Below, piece after piece: positions 9,459-17,852 of a stretch of DNA of 64,000 nt. The stretch's first letter is position 1. Every line of letters begins with the position of its first letter. Source of the DNA: Mesorhizobium sp. ES1-1 (GTDB lineage: Bacteria > Pseudomonadota > Alphaproteobacteria > Rhizobiales > Rhizobiaceae); the NCBI RefSeq assembly GCF_020164785.1, contig NZ_JAIUGX010000004.1, positions 434,001 to 498,000 of the forward strand. The letters are read 5' to 3'. A program made the position numbers and the translations under genes. The notes beneath the pieces were generated by a model, which saw nothing but the letters and a program-made list of their open reading frames with translations, ran no database searches and was not told the DNA's origin.

Positions 9459-12020
9459 ATGGCAGAGTTTCCGAAAAAGGCGAAGGTCGTCATCATCGGC
9501 CTTGGCGGGATTGTCGGCGCATCGATCGCCCATCATCTGATCGAGCGAGGCTGGGACGACATTGTCGGCATCGACAAGTCGGGCATCCCGACCGATATCG
9601 GTTCGACCGCGCATGCGTCCGACTTCTGCTACACGACCAGTCATGATTTCCTGTCCTGCTGGACGACGCTCTACTCGATCGATTTCTACGAAAAGATGGG
9701 CCACTACGCCCGCATCGGTGGGCTCGAAGTCGCCCGCGTTGGCGATGACGGCCGCATGGATGAGATCAAGCGCAAGATCGCCTCTGCCAAGGCGTTCGGC
9801 ACACGTGCACGCCTGATCGAACCGGCCGAGATCAAGGAGAAATTCCCGCTGATCGAAGAGGCGGTTGTGCAGGGCGGCCTGTGGGATCCCGACGCCGGCC
9901 TGGTCATTCCGCGCTCGCAGACGGTCGCCGGCAAGCTTGTCGACCAGGCGGAGGCGTCGGGAAAGCTTAAATCCTTCGCCAACACCCCCGCGAAGTCGCT
10001 TGTCGTCAAGGACGGCCGCATCAGCGCCGTTGTCACCGATCGCGGCACCATCGAGGCGGACTATGTCATCGTCTGCGCCGGCATCTGGGGCCGGCTGATC
10101 GCCGAGATGGTCGGCGAGGATTTGCCGGTCATGCCGATCGACCATCCGCTGACCTTTTTCGGCCCCTATAATGAGTTCGCAGGCACCGGCAAGGAGATCG
10201 GCTGGCCGCTGCTGCGCGACCAGGGCAATTCGGCCTATATGCGCGATACCGGCGATCCCAAGACCGCCGAGGGCGGCCAGATCGAGTGGGGCTATTACGA
10301 AGAGACCAATCCGCGTCTCTGCCACCCGCGCGACCTACTGGAGAAGGACCAGGCGCGCTTGTCGCCGTCGCAGCGCGACCTCGATATGGAGCAGATCCTG
10401 GCGCCGCTCGAACGCGCCATGGAGCTGACGCCGATCCTGGGCGGACTGGGCTACAATGAAAGCCATTCCTTCAACGGTCTGCTGCAGGTGACGGCCGATG
10501 GCGGCCCGTCGATGGGCGAGAGTCAGAAGGTCCGTGGACTCTGGTACGCCGTCGCGATCTGGGTCAAGGACGGCCCGGGCATGGGCAAGCTGATTGCCGA
10601 CTGGATGACCGACGGCCGCACGGGGATCGACCATCACGCCGTCGACTATGCGCGTTTCTATCCGCACCAGACCAAGGAGCAATTCATCTGGGATCGCTGC
10701 ACCGAAACGGCGATGAAGGTCTACAATCCGGCGGTGCATCCGCGCGAGCCGTTCTCCAAGGGCCGCAACATCAGGCGCTCGCCATTCTGGGAGCGGGAGA
10801 AGGAACTCGGCGGCTATTTCATGGAACTGGGCGGCTGGGAGCGGGCGCACGGCTATGCCGCCAACGAGCACCTTCTGGAGAAATACGGCAACCGGGTGCC
10901 GGTGCGCGAGAACGAATGGGACAACCGCCATTTCTGGCGCGTCTCCAATGCCGAGCATCTCGCGATGAGCGAGGATTGCGGCATCGTCAACCTGTCGCAT
11001 TTTTCGATGTACGACATTGAAGGGCCGGACCATGTCGCGTTGCTGGAGTGGCTGTGCGCGGCCAAGATCGGCGGCGACAACAATATCGGCAAGGGCATCT
11101 ACACCCATTTCCTCGATGAGGAGGGCATGGTGCGCGCCGACTTCACGGTCATCCGCATGGCCGACCGCTGCCGTTTGATCGACGGCGCCGATGCCGGTCC
11201 GCGTGATTTCCAGTATATGCGCCGCACTGCCCAGGACAAAGGCTTCGACGTCACCATCACCGATGTGACCGAGAAATATGTCACCATCGGCATATGGGGC
11301 CCGAATGCCCGCGCGACGCTGCAGAAGGTGGTCGAGAATCCGGGCGGACTGTCGATTGAGAACTTCCCCTTCGCGGCGATCAAGCCGGTGCGCATCGGCG
11401 GCAAGGACGTCACCGCTTTCCGCATCTCCTATGTCGGTGAGCAAGGCTGGGAACTGCACATGCGCTATGAGGACGGCCTGGCTGTCTGGGACGCGCTGCG
11501 CTCCACCGGCGTGATGCCGTTCGGCGTCGAGACCTATGCCAACACGCGCCGCATGGAAAAGAGCCTGCGCCTCCAGAACGCCGACCTTTTAACCGAGTAC
11601 AATCTGCTCGAAGCCGATCTGGCACGCCCGAAGGTCAAGGAAAACGATTTCTGCGGCAAGGCCAAACATCTGGAGTATCGGGCCCGCGAGCACCAGCCAG
11701 CAATGCTCTGCACGCTGGTGATGACCGAAAACACCGATTCGAAAGGTGTCGCGCGCTATCCGGTCGGTATCATGCCCGTGCTGGATCCCGCCACCGGCGA
11801 GACGCTGGTCGACGAACTCGGCCGCCGCTCGTTCACCACATCGGTGGCCTATGGCCCGACCATCGGCAAGAACATCGCGCTTGCCTATCTGCCGCACTCT
11901 TATGCCCAGGAAGGCCGCAAGCTCAAACTGGAGTATTTCGGCGAGACCTATCCGGTCGAGGTGGCCGCGGTCGGCTACAAGCCGCTCTACGACCCAGAGA
12001 ATTTGAAGCCGCGTGGCTGA
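9459..12020 (+). CDS. Dimethylglycine/sarcosine dehydrogenase-like FAD + GcvT protein (copy 1)
   Basis: This 853-residue protein has an N-terminal DAO-type FAD domain (GLGGIVGASIAHHL, 14-27) and a C-terminal GcvT/aminomethyl-folate domain (from about 480). His52 in STAHASD sits where DMGDH-type enzymes attach FAD covalently, but the usual WHAAG is changed. Such enzymes oxidise an N-methyl group and pass the formaldehyde unit to tetrahydrofolate. The start at 9459 (MAEFPKK) has a GGAG site 9 bases upstream. The adjacent ABC transporter and GbdR-like regulator suggest this set imports and demethylates a specific N-methylated compound. It is the most divergent of three related genes in the window. 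Confidence 0.85.
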   Translation: MAEFPKKAKVVIIGLGGIVGASIAHHLIERGWDDIVGIDKSGIPTDIGSTAHASDFCYTTSHDFLSCWTTLYSIDFYEKMGHYARIGGLEVARVGDDGRMDEIKRKIASAKAFGTRARLIEPAEIKEKFPLIEEAVVQGGLWDPDAGLVIPRSQTVAGKLVDQAEASGKLKSFANTPAKSLVVKDGRISAVVTDRGTIEADYVIVCAGIWGRLIAEMVGEDLPVMPIDHPLTFFGPYNEFAGTGKEIGWPLLRDQGNSAYMRDTGDPKTAEGGQIEWGYYEETNPRLCHPRDLLEKDQARLSPSQRDLDMEQILAPLERAMELTPILGGLGYNESHSFNGLLQVTADGGPSMGESQKVRGLWYAVAIWVKDGPGMGKLIADWMTDGRTGIDHHAVDYARFYPHQTKEQFIWDRCTETAMKVYNPAVHPREPFSKGRNIRRSPFWEREKELGGYFMELGGWERAHGYAANEHLLEKYGNRVPVRENEWDNRHFWRVSNAEHLAMSEDCGIVNLSHFSMYDIEGPDHVALLEWLCAAKIGGDNNIGKGIYTHFLDEEGMVRADFTVIRMADRCRLIDGADAGPRDFQYMRRTAQDKGFDVTITDVTEKYVTIGIWGPNARATLQKVVENPGGLSIENFPFAAIKPVRIGGKDVTAFRISYVGEQGWELHMRYEDGLAVWDALRSTGVMPFGVETYANTRRMEKSLRLQNADLLTEYNLLEADLARPKVKENDFCGKAKHLEYRAREHQPAMLCTLVMTENTDSKGVARYPVGIMPVLDPATGETLVDELGRRSFTTSVAYGPTIGKNIALAYLPHSYAQEGRKLKLEYFGETYPVEVAAVGYKPLYDPENLKPRG

Positions 12021-12038
12021 GCTCTTGGGTCGCCACTG

Positions 12039-12066
12039 AAAGCCCGGCTGGACGGGCTTTTTTCTT
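12039..12066 (+). terminator. Rho-independent terminator after DMGDH-like gene 1
   Basis: An AAAGCCCG...CGGGCTTT stem is followed by a run of six T bases, 19 bases after the stop. Confidence 0.9.
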
Positions 12067-12099
12067 TGCCGAAATGCAATTCTCGCTTAGCGTTGCGGC

Positions 12100-12939
12100 A
12101 TGTCTGCTTCCTGCCGTGCAAGACGTCTCCTTTCGGCGCTGGTGCTGCTGTTCTGGCTGGCGCCTGGTTCCCGCGCGGATGAACCGGTTGATGTAGAGCT
12201 GGTGCTGGCCGTCGATGTTTCGCTGTCGATGTCGGCGGATGAGCTTGACATCCAGCGGCGGGGCTACGCGGCGGCGCTGACTCATGACAATGTGCTGCGG
12301 GCCATCGCCGATGGAGCCTATGGCAAGATCGCCGTCACCTATGTCGAATGGGCCGGGAGCAGCTGGCAGCGGGTGATCGTGCCATGGACTGTCGTCGCCA
12401 GCCGTGCCGATGCAGAGCGTGTGGTCGCGCAAATGTCTGCGCATCCGCCCAATAGCGCCCGACGCACCTCGATCTCCGGTGCGCTGGAGTTCGGCGGCGA
12501 TCTCTTCGCCGAAAGCGGGCACCAGGGAACGAAGCGGGTCATCGATATCTCTGGCGATGGCCCCAACAACCAAGGCGTGCCGGTCACCGTCGCCCGCGAT
12601 GGGCTGGTCAGGCAAGGTATCATCATCAACGGTTTGCCGCTGATGACCCGGGGCGGCTTTTCCGGCGGCTACGATGTCGACAATCTCGACCGCTATTACA
12701 GCGACTGCGTCATCGGCGGGCCCGGTGCCTTCATGATTCCGGTCAATGACTGGACGCAGTTTCCCGAAGCGATACGCCGCAAGCTTGTGCTGGAACTGGC
12801 CGGTCCGGCGTCACCACAATGGGCGGCGGAAGAGGCGGGCCGTCGGCCATTGGCCCTGGCCCGGGACACGCCCGCCAGCGACTGTCAGATTGGCGAGAAG
12901 ATGTGGCGCAACCGCAGCGGTATGTTCGACGGCCGCTGA
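12100..12939 (+). CDS. DUF1194 secreted VWA-like protein
   Basis: This 279-residue protein has a signal peptide (an Arg-rich start and LLSALVLLFWLAPGSRADE, cleaved near residue 26). The rest is a von Willebrand A-like domain with a MIDAS motif DVSLSMS at about 39-45, typical of DUF1194 proteins of rhizobia and relatives, whose function is unknown. It is probably periplasmic and metal-dependent in ligand binding. Terminators on the left and a gap on the right make it likely to be its own unit. Confidence 0.8.
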   Translation: MSASCRARRLLSALVLLFWLAPGSRADEPVDVELVLAVDVSLSMSADELDIQRRGYAAALTHDNVLRAIADGAYGKIAVTYVEWAGSSWQRVIVPWTVVASRADAERVVAQMSAHPPNSARRTSISGALEFGGDLFAESGHQGTKRVIDISGDGPNNQGVPVTVARDGLVRQGIIINGLPLMTRGGFSGGYDVDNLDRYYSDCVIGGPGAFMIPVNDWTQFPEAIRRKLVLELAGPASPQWAAEEAGRRPLALARDTPASDCQIGEKMWRNRSGMFDGR

Positions 12940-13087
12940 GCAAGACCATTCGCAAACTGGCCGGCGCGCATTTGTTAGGGAGGAGTTGGCGCCCCTGCCG
13001 GCAAGCACCTCACCATCCTGTTGATTGACAAGCCGATAGGCGTCTGTGAGACAATTCCCCGGAGATAAAACAAAAGGGGAACTCCAT

Positions 13088-14038
13088 ATGAACAGAATTG
13101 CCATCTTCGCCTCGATCCTGGCGCTCTCCGTCGGCCTGTCTGCCCCGGTTATGGCGGCCACATCGGTTACCATCGGCATCAGTGGGTGGACCGGCTTCGC
13201 GCCGCTGACGCTTGCCAAGCAGGCTGGCCTCTTCGAAAAGCATGGGCTCGACGTCACGCTGAAAAAGGTGCCGCAGGCGAGCCGCCCGCTCGCAATCGCC
13301 AGTGGCGACCTGCAATGTGCCGCCACGACGGTGGAGACGTGGCTGGTCTGGAACGCCAGCGGCGTCACCACCAAGCAGATCTTCCAGCTCGACAAATCCT
13401 ATGGCGCCGACGGCATCGTGGCGCGAAACGACATCAAGACGGTGGCGGACCTCAAGGGCAAGAACGTTGCGTCTTCGGCGCCGGGCACCTCGCCTTATTT
13501 CATGCTGGCCTGGGTGCTGAACAAGGCCGGCATGTCGACGAAGGATATGACGGTGGTGAATTTGGAACCGGATGCGGCAGCGCAGGCATTTCTTGCCGGC
13601 CAGAACGACGCCGCCGTCACCTACGAGCCCTTCATCTCGGCCGTGCGCGACAAGGCCGATCAGGGCCACATCCTGGCGACAACGCTGGACTATCCGATGG
13701 TGCTCGACACGGTCGGTTGCACGCCCGAATTCCTCAAGGCCAATCCAGACGCCGCAAAGGCGCTCGCCGACAGCTATTTCGACGCGCTCGACCTGATCAA
13801 GAAGGATCCTCAGAAATCCTACGAGATCATGGGCGCCGATGTGAAACAGTCGGCCAAGGAATTCGAGGATTCGGCGAAATACCTCAAATGGGCCGACAAG
13901 GCTGACAATAAGGAATTCTTCACCAAGGAATTCCAGGAGTTCTCCAAGACGGCCGGAGATCTGCTGCTGCAGATGGGCCTGATCAAGGAAGCACCCGATG
14001 TCGCCACTCTGGCCGATGTGAGCGCCGTGTCGAACTGA
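13088..14038 (+). CDS. ABC transporter substrate-binding protein, SsuA/TauA type
   Basis: This 316-residue protein has a clear signal peptide (MNRIAIFASILALSVGL, cleavage after VMA-A). The fold is the two-lobed NMT1/SsuA type that binds taurine, nitrate, sulfonates, thiamin precursors and similar ligands. The start at 13088 follows AGGGGAACTCC. Permease and ATPase genes follow, and the GATase1-AraC regulator gene converges on them from the opposite strand. With the DMGDH-like enzyme upstream, a methylated amine or betaine is a plausible ligand, but sequence alone cannot tell. Confidence 0.88.
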   Translation: MNRIAIFASILALSVGLSAPVMAATSVTIGISGWTGFAPLTLAKQAGLFEKHGLDVTLKKVPQASRPLAIASGDLQCAATTVETWLVWNASGVTTKQIFQLDKSYGADGIVARNDIKTVADLKGKNVASSAPGTSPYFMLAWVLNKAGMSTKDMTVVNLEPDAAAQAFLAGQNDAAVTYEPFISAVRDKADQGHILATTLDYPMVLDTVGCTPEFLKANPDAAKALADSYFDALDLIKKDPQKSYEIMGADVKQSAKEFEDSAKYLKWADKADNKEFFTKEFQEFSKTAGDLLLQMGLIKEAPDVATLADVSAVSN

Positions 14039-14063
14039 CGGTCCCGGCTTGACCATATGCGGC

Positions 14064-14086
14064 GGCGCGCAGAGCGCGCCGTCTTT
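14064..14086 (+). terminator. Hairpin between binding-protein and permease genes
   Basis: GGCGCGC-AGA-GCGCGCC is followed by GTCTTTT. It probably lowers expression of the permease and ATPase relative to the binding protein, as is common in ABC operons. The short T run makes it an attenuator at most. Confidence 0.55.
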
Positions 14087-14127
14087 TCGGCGGGTAGGTT
14101 GGTAGCCTGAACAGGATTGGTTTGACG

Positions 14128-14901
14128 ATGCGCCCCTTGCATCCGGTTTCGCCGGGCATTCGAACGGTGCTCGGCATCTCTTTCTTCGTGCTGTTCGTGG
14201 CGTTTTGGGCGTGGATCACGCTGGGCGGCCACGTCAACCGCATCTTCCTTGCCGATCCACTGTCGATGCTGCGGGATGGCTGGCGGCTGCTGGTCGAGGA
14301 CCGTTTCTGGCTCGACATCCTGATCACGATCTGGCGGGTCTTCGGCGGCTTCGTGCTTGCGTCCGTGGTCGCGGTGCCGCTCGGCATCGCCATGGGTGCC
14401 TGGAAGCCCGTGGAAGCGTTTCTAGAGCCGTTCGTCTCCTTCGCTCGATACCTACCGGCGTCGGCCTTCATCCCACTGCTGATCCTATGGGCCGGCATCG
14501 GCGAACTCGAGAAGCTGCTGGTCATCTTCGTCGGATCGGTGTTCCAGATCATCTTGATCATCGCGGTAAAGGTCGGATCGACGCGGCGTGACCTCGTCGA
14601 GGCGGCCTACACGCTGGGCTCCACCAACAATGGCATCGTCAAGCGGGTGATCATGCCGGCCAACGCGCCTGAGATCGCCGAGACGCTGCGGCTGGTGCTG
14701 GGCTGGGCCTGGACCTATGTGATCGTCGCCGAACTGATCGGCTCATCCTCCGGCATCGGCTACATGATCATCAACAGCCAGTCGCGGCTGGCGACGGGTC
14801 AGATCATTTTCGGGATCATCGTCATCGGATTGATCGGGCTGTTGTCCGATTTCGCGTTCAAGGCCTTCAATCGCTGGCTTTTTCCATGGAGCCTGGCGTG
14901 A
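14128..14901 (+). CDS. ABC transporter permease, SsuC/TauC type
   Basis: This 257-residue inner-membrane protein has about six helices and the EAA loop (VEAAYTLGSTNNGIVKRVIMPA, near 155-176) that contacts the ATPase. ATG 14128 is preferred over the TTG two codons earlier. It pairs with the binding protein upstream and the ATPase that overlaps its stop. The substrate follows from the binding protein and is unknown. Confidence 0.88.
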   Translation: MRPLHPVSPGIRTVLGISFFVLFVAFWAWITLGGHVNRIFLADPLSMLRDGWRLLVEDRFWLDILITIWRVFGGFVLASVVAVPLGIAMGAWKPVEAFLEPFVSFARYLPASAFIPLLILWAGIGELEKLLVIFVGSVFQIILIIAVKVGSTRRDLVEAAYTLGSTNNGIVKRVIMPANAPEIAETLRLVLGWAWTYVIVAELIGSSSGIGYMIINSQSRLATGQIIFGIIVIGLIGLLSDFAFKAFNRWLFPWSLA

Positions 14902-15695
14902 GCAAGCTTCTCATCGAAGGCGTCTCGCGCACGTTCGCCGGCGTGCGGGGCGGGCAACCGGTCAAGGCGCTGACGCCGATCGACCTGGCGGTGGCGGCCA
15001 ATGATTTCATCACCATATTGGGGCCGTCCGGCTGCGGAAAGTCGACCCTCCTGCGCATCGTCGCCGGCCTGGAAGCACCGAGCGAAGGGCGCGTGCTGCT
15101 CGACGGCAAGGCGGTGACGCGGCCGGGCCCGGATCGCGGCATGGTTTTCCAGTCTTATACGCTGTTTCCCTGGCTCACGGTGGGGCAGAACATTGCCTTC
15201 GGCCTGCGCGAACGCAACATCGCGCAAAAGGAGCGGGACGCCATCGTGGCTTCCTACGTGGATCTGGTCGGGCTCAGAGGGTTCGAGAACCATTGGCCGA
15301 AGCAGCTTTCCGGCGGCATGCAGCAGCGCACTGCGATCGCGCGTGCGCTGGCCAACGACCCGGAAATCTTGTTGCTGGACGAGCCTTTCGGCGCGCTAGA
15401 CAACCAGACGCGCGGGCTGATGCAGGAACTATTGCTGGGCATCTGGGAACGGCGCAAGAAAACGGTGCTGTTCGTCACCCACGACATCGAGGAGGCGATC
15501 TTCATGGCGTCGAGGGTGATCGTGATGTCGGCGCGGCCCGGGCGCGTCAAATCGGACGTCGCAATCGATCTACCGCATCCGCGCCACTACACGCTGAAGA
15601 CCAGCCCGGAATTCTCCGGCCTGAAAGCGCGGCTGACCGAAGACATCCGCGTCGAGGCAATGCGGACCGCGCAAGGGCAGCCGGCCGAAGCCTGA
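14898..15695 (+). CDS. ABC transporter ATP-binding protein, SsuB/TauB type
   Basis: This 265-residue ATPase has Walker A GPSGCGKST, signature LSGGMQQR, Walker B ILLLDEPFGALD and the switch His in THD. GTG 14898 is chosen: it overlaps the permease stop (GTGA) and has GGAG 7 bases upstream; the ATG at 14886 is the alternative. It energises import by the permease-binding protein pair. Its 3' end converges on the regulator gene, 6 bases apart. Confidence 0.9.
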   Translation: MSKLLIEGVSRTFAGVRGGQPVKALTPIDLAVAANDFITILGPSGCGKSTLLRIVAGLEAPSEGRVLLDGKAVTRPGPDRGMVFQSYTLFPWLTVGQNIAFGLRERNIAQKERDAIVASYVDLVGLRGFENHWPKQLSGGMQQRTAIARALANDPEILLLDEPFGALDNQTRGLMQELLLGIWERRKKTVLFVTHDIEEAIFMASRVIVMSARPGRVKSDVAIDLPHPRHYTLKTSPEFSGLKARLTEDIRVEAMRTAQGQPAEA

Positions 15696-15701
15696 TCGGC
15701 A

Positions 15702-16703
15702 TCAGGCCGCCAGCAACTGCTTGCGGTCGACCCGCTCCTGCTGCGGCGAGCGGGCGTAGAGCTCGCGGTAGCATTTCGAGAAATGCGAGGCCGAGACGAA
15801 GCCGCAGGCAACCGCCACCTCGACAACGGGCATCGAGGACTGGATCAGCAGATGGCGAGCCCGGTCGAGCCGAATCTCGAGATAATAGCGGGCAGGGGAG
15901 CGTCCCATCTCGGTGCGGAACAGGCGCTCGATCTGGCGGCGCGACAGGTCGACATGATCGGCGATCTCGATCAGCGAAAGCGGCTCGGAGAGGTTTGCTT
16001 CCATCAATTCGATGATGGTCAGCACCTTCGAGTTCTGGACGCCGAGGCGGGCTCGCAGCGGCAGGCGCTGGCGGTCGGTTGGGCTGCGCACGCGGTCGGT
16101 CAGCACCTGCTCGCACACGCGGTTGACGAGATTGTCGTCGAAATCGTCGCCGATCAGCTTCAGCATCATGTCGAGCGCGGCGGTGCCGCCGGCGCAGGTG
16201 TAGATGTTCTGGTCGATCTCGAACAGATCGGCAAAGACATTGGCCTTCGGGAACGCCTCGGAAAAGCCGGGCAAGTTTTCCCAATGTATGGCGCAGCGCT
16301 TGTTCGAGAGCAGCCCGGCGGCGGCAAGAATATGCGCGCCGGTGCATAGGCCGCCGACCGCGACGCCGCGATTGTACTCCTCGCGCAGCCAGGCGAACGC
16401 CGACTTGTTATGGTAGCGCTCGACATCGATGCCGCTGCAGACGATGGCCATATTCGGCCGTTCGGGGCCGGCCATCTTCTTGCGCTCTTCTTCCAGCGAG
16501 GTATTGACCGCGCATTCGACCCCGTTCGAAGCGCGCACCGGCTTGCCGTCGATACTGGCGAGGCGCCAGCGATAGGCCTCGTAGCCCAGCATGCGATTGG
16601 CCGAGCGCAACGGGTCCAGCGCCGTCGCGAAGGCGATCATGGTAAAGTCGGGAATAAGGAAGAATACAAACGATCGCTTGATCGGATGCTTTGCGGCGTT
16701 CAA
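15702..16703 (-). CDS. GATase1-AraC transcriptional regulator (GbdR/GlxA type)
   Basis: This 333-residue protein has an N-terminal class I glutamine-amidotransferase-like domain (10-190) with Cys120 in GGLCTGAH, and a C-terminal AraC double helix-turn-helix domain (225-320, with SLIEIADHVDLSRRQIERLF). In Pseudomonas this architecture includes GbdR, SouR and CdhR, which sense glycine betaine/dimethylglycine, sarcosine and carnitine. The first 40 residues (FLIPDFTMIAFATALDPLRSANR) fit that subgroup. It lies by an N-methyl oxidase and an ABC importer, and a 9-4-9 palindrome sits in its own promoter. It probably controls local methylamine genes. The ligand is inferred. Confidence 0.85.
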   Translation of the reverse strand: MNAAKHPIKRSFVFFLIPDFTMIAFATALDPLRSANRMLGYEAYRWRLASIDGKPVRASNGVECAVNTSLEEERKKMAGPERPNMAIVCSGIDVERYHNKSAFAWLREEYNRGVAVGGLCTGAHILAAAGLLSNKRCAIHWENLPGFSEAFPKANVFADLFEIDQNIYTCAGGTAALDMMLKLIGDDFDDNLVNRVCEQVLTDRVRSPTDRQRLPLRARLGVQNSKVLTIIELMEANLSEPLSLIEIADHVDLSRRQIERLFRTEMGRSPARYYLEIRLDRARHLLIQSSMPVVEVAVACGFVSASHFSKCYRELYARSPQQERVDRKQLLAA

Positions 16704-16810
16704 GGGGACCTCCCACAGCCATGGCGCGAACAGGATGTCGCGAATAGCACAGCGACATCAGGAAAAACCATGCGTGTCAATTGGTCCGGAGTTTTGGAGA
16801 ACATTAAATT

Positions 16811-16832
16811 TGCGACATGGGTCGCAAATGGG
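16811..16832. promoter_or_regulatory. Perfect palindrome ATTTGCGAC-N4-GTCGCAAAT, likely operator of the GATase1-AraC gene
   Basis: Two exact 9-base arms are separated by 4 bases, about 108 bases upstream of the regulator start at 16703. Its position and symmetry suggest autoregulation. Confidence 0.65.
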
Positions 16833-16904
16833 CAATTGTTCGTCTGCTTGCCCAAGGCCCGGGCGCCGGATGGTCAATGGGCAGGCAGGGCCTGCAAAGG
16901 CAAA

Positions 16905-16939
16905 CGAAAACGCCGCCTCGGCTGAAGCCGGGCGGCGTT
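16905..16939 (-). terminator. Rho-independent terminator for the 44-residue ORF
   Basis: On the minus strand AACGCCGCC...GGCGGCGTT forms a strong stem followed by TTTTCG. It lies 35 bases beyond the stop at 16974. Confidence 0.8.
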
Positions 16940-16973
16940 GCAGTGAAGGGCAGGGAACGTTGCCCTAAATGAG

Positions 16974-17108
16974 TCAGGCTACGAAACCGAGGCGCGCCGC
17001 CGCCATCGCACCGGTCTGTCCGGGCATGGTGTTGGACAGGCGCTGGCGCTCAAGAGCGGTGGTGAGGTTCATTTCGCGGCGGGCAAAGAGCCGGGCAAAA
17101 AGCTTCAT
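16974..17108 (-). CDS. 44-residue basic small protein
   Basis: This short frame starts MKLFARLFARRE and ends with GFVA. It is preceded by GGAG 7 bases before the ATG and followed by a strong terminator, so it looks like a complete small transcription unit. The N-terminus is amphipathic and arginine-rich, so it might bind membranes or RNA. It lies close to a DUF1127 gene and a LysR regulator, and rhizobia often keep families of such small proteins together. I do not recognise a named family. Confidence 0.6.
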   Translation of the reverse strand: MKLFARLFARREMNLTTALERQRLSNTMPGQTGAMAAARLGFVA

Positions 17109-17444
17109 GATTCATCTCCATTCGGTTGCTCAGACGGGTCGCCTTCGCTGAAGGAGTGGGGCAGCTCGTTTGCTGGCGCTGATATAGGCCCGCGCAAAGG
17201 AAAACAAAATGACAAAAACGAAGCGCTTGATATGAAAAGCGACATGCGATGCGACATATATGGGCAGAGCGCCTAAATCTGTATCGCTTACAAGGCGTTG
17301 GCCGAGGAGGCGACGTCATGCGGCTTTCTCATATGCGCCATGCGCCGCCGACATGGCTAAAGAAACTCATTTGAATACGAATGAATTAGAAAAGGCCTGC
17401 CGGGCTGTCAGCGCGGCAGGCCTTCAGACTTGTGCCAACACGGT
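17109..17444. other. Intergenic region between two small minus-strand genes
   Basis: It holds a direct repeat GCGACAT-N5-GCGACAT (17239-17257) that shares the TGCGAC half-site, and the terminator of the DUF1127 gene at its right end. No convincing ORF was seen. Confidence 0.5.
17389..17425 (-). terminator. Rho-independent terminator after the first DUF1127 gene
   Basis: AAGGCCTGCC and GGCAGGCCTT arms are followed on the minus strand by TTTTCTAATTC, about 20 bases past the stop at 17445. Confidence 0.8.
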
Positions 17445-17630
17445 TTACTTTGCTCCTGCCCACGATCCAACGCCGTGGCGAAGGGCGGCCTTGGCATCGG
17501 CGGCTTCAGGCCATCCGATATCTTTCTGCAGTTCGATGGGCAGGGAACGGATTGCGCGTTCGGTCTGGTAGCGGGCACGGGCCGCGTTGAACTCGGTCGC
17601 AATTCGACCGATGGACGACAGGATGGACAT
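17445..17630 (-). CDS. DUF1127 small protein (copy 1)
   Basis: This 61-residue protein has the DUF1127 core: a helical basic N-half, then SLPIELQKDIGWPE (28-42), the signature of this alphaproteobacterial family. AAAGGAG precedes the ATG at 17630. DUF1127 proteins have been linked to stress adaptation and RNA or phosphate metabolism, and in Brucella and Agrobacterium some are controlled by the LysR protein VtlR. Here it is divergent from a LysR gene. A C-terminal GVGSWAGAK tail extends beyond the usual core. Confidence 0.85.
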   Translation of the reverse strand: MSILSSIGRIATEFNAARARYQTERAIRSLPIELQKDIGWPEAADAKAALRHGVGSWAGAK

Positions 17631-17852
17631 ATCGATCTCCTTTTTGAGTGGGGCTGGGACGCGAGGCCCCTGCCTGGTTACATCGGGTATGTTTCAGCTT
17701 CAGTTCACGTCTTGGGCAGGTCCGGATCGTAGTCGTTTTCTGGTCACTTCCACGCGGTCTGCCTTGATGATGTTGACTATCCTCCCGATCTGATGTTCAA
17801 TCAAACGAAATGGAATGATGCTTTGTATCAGAAAAATTGAAGGCCGCTTCCC

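Noticed and set aside
12029..12060. GCCACTG near a GC-rich stem, as in cobalamin riboswitches
   Set aside because: The stem is a plain Rho-independent terminator of the preceding gene, there is no B12-box context and no cobalamin gene follows in sense.
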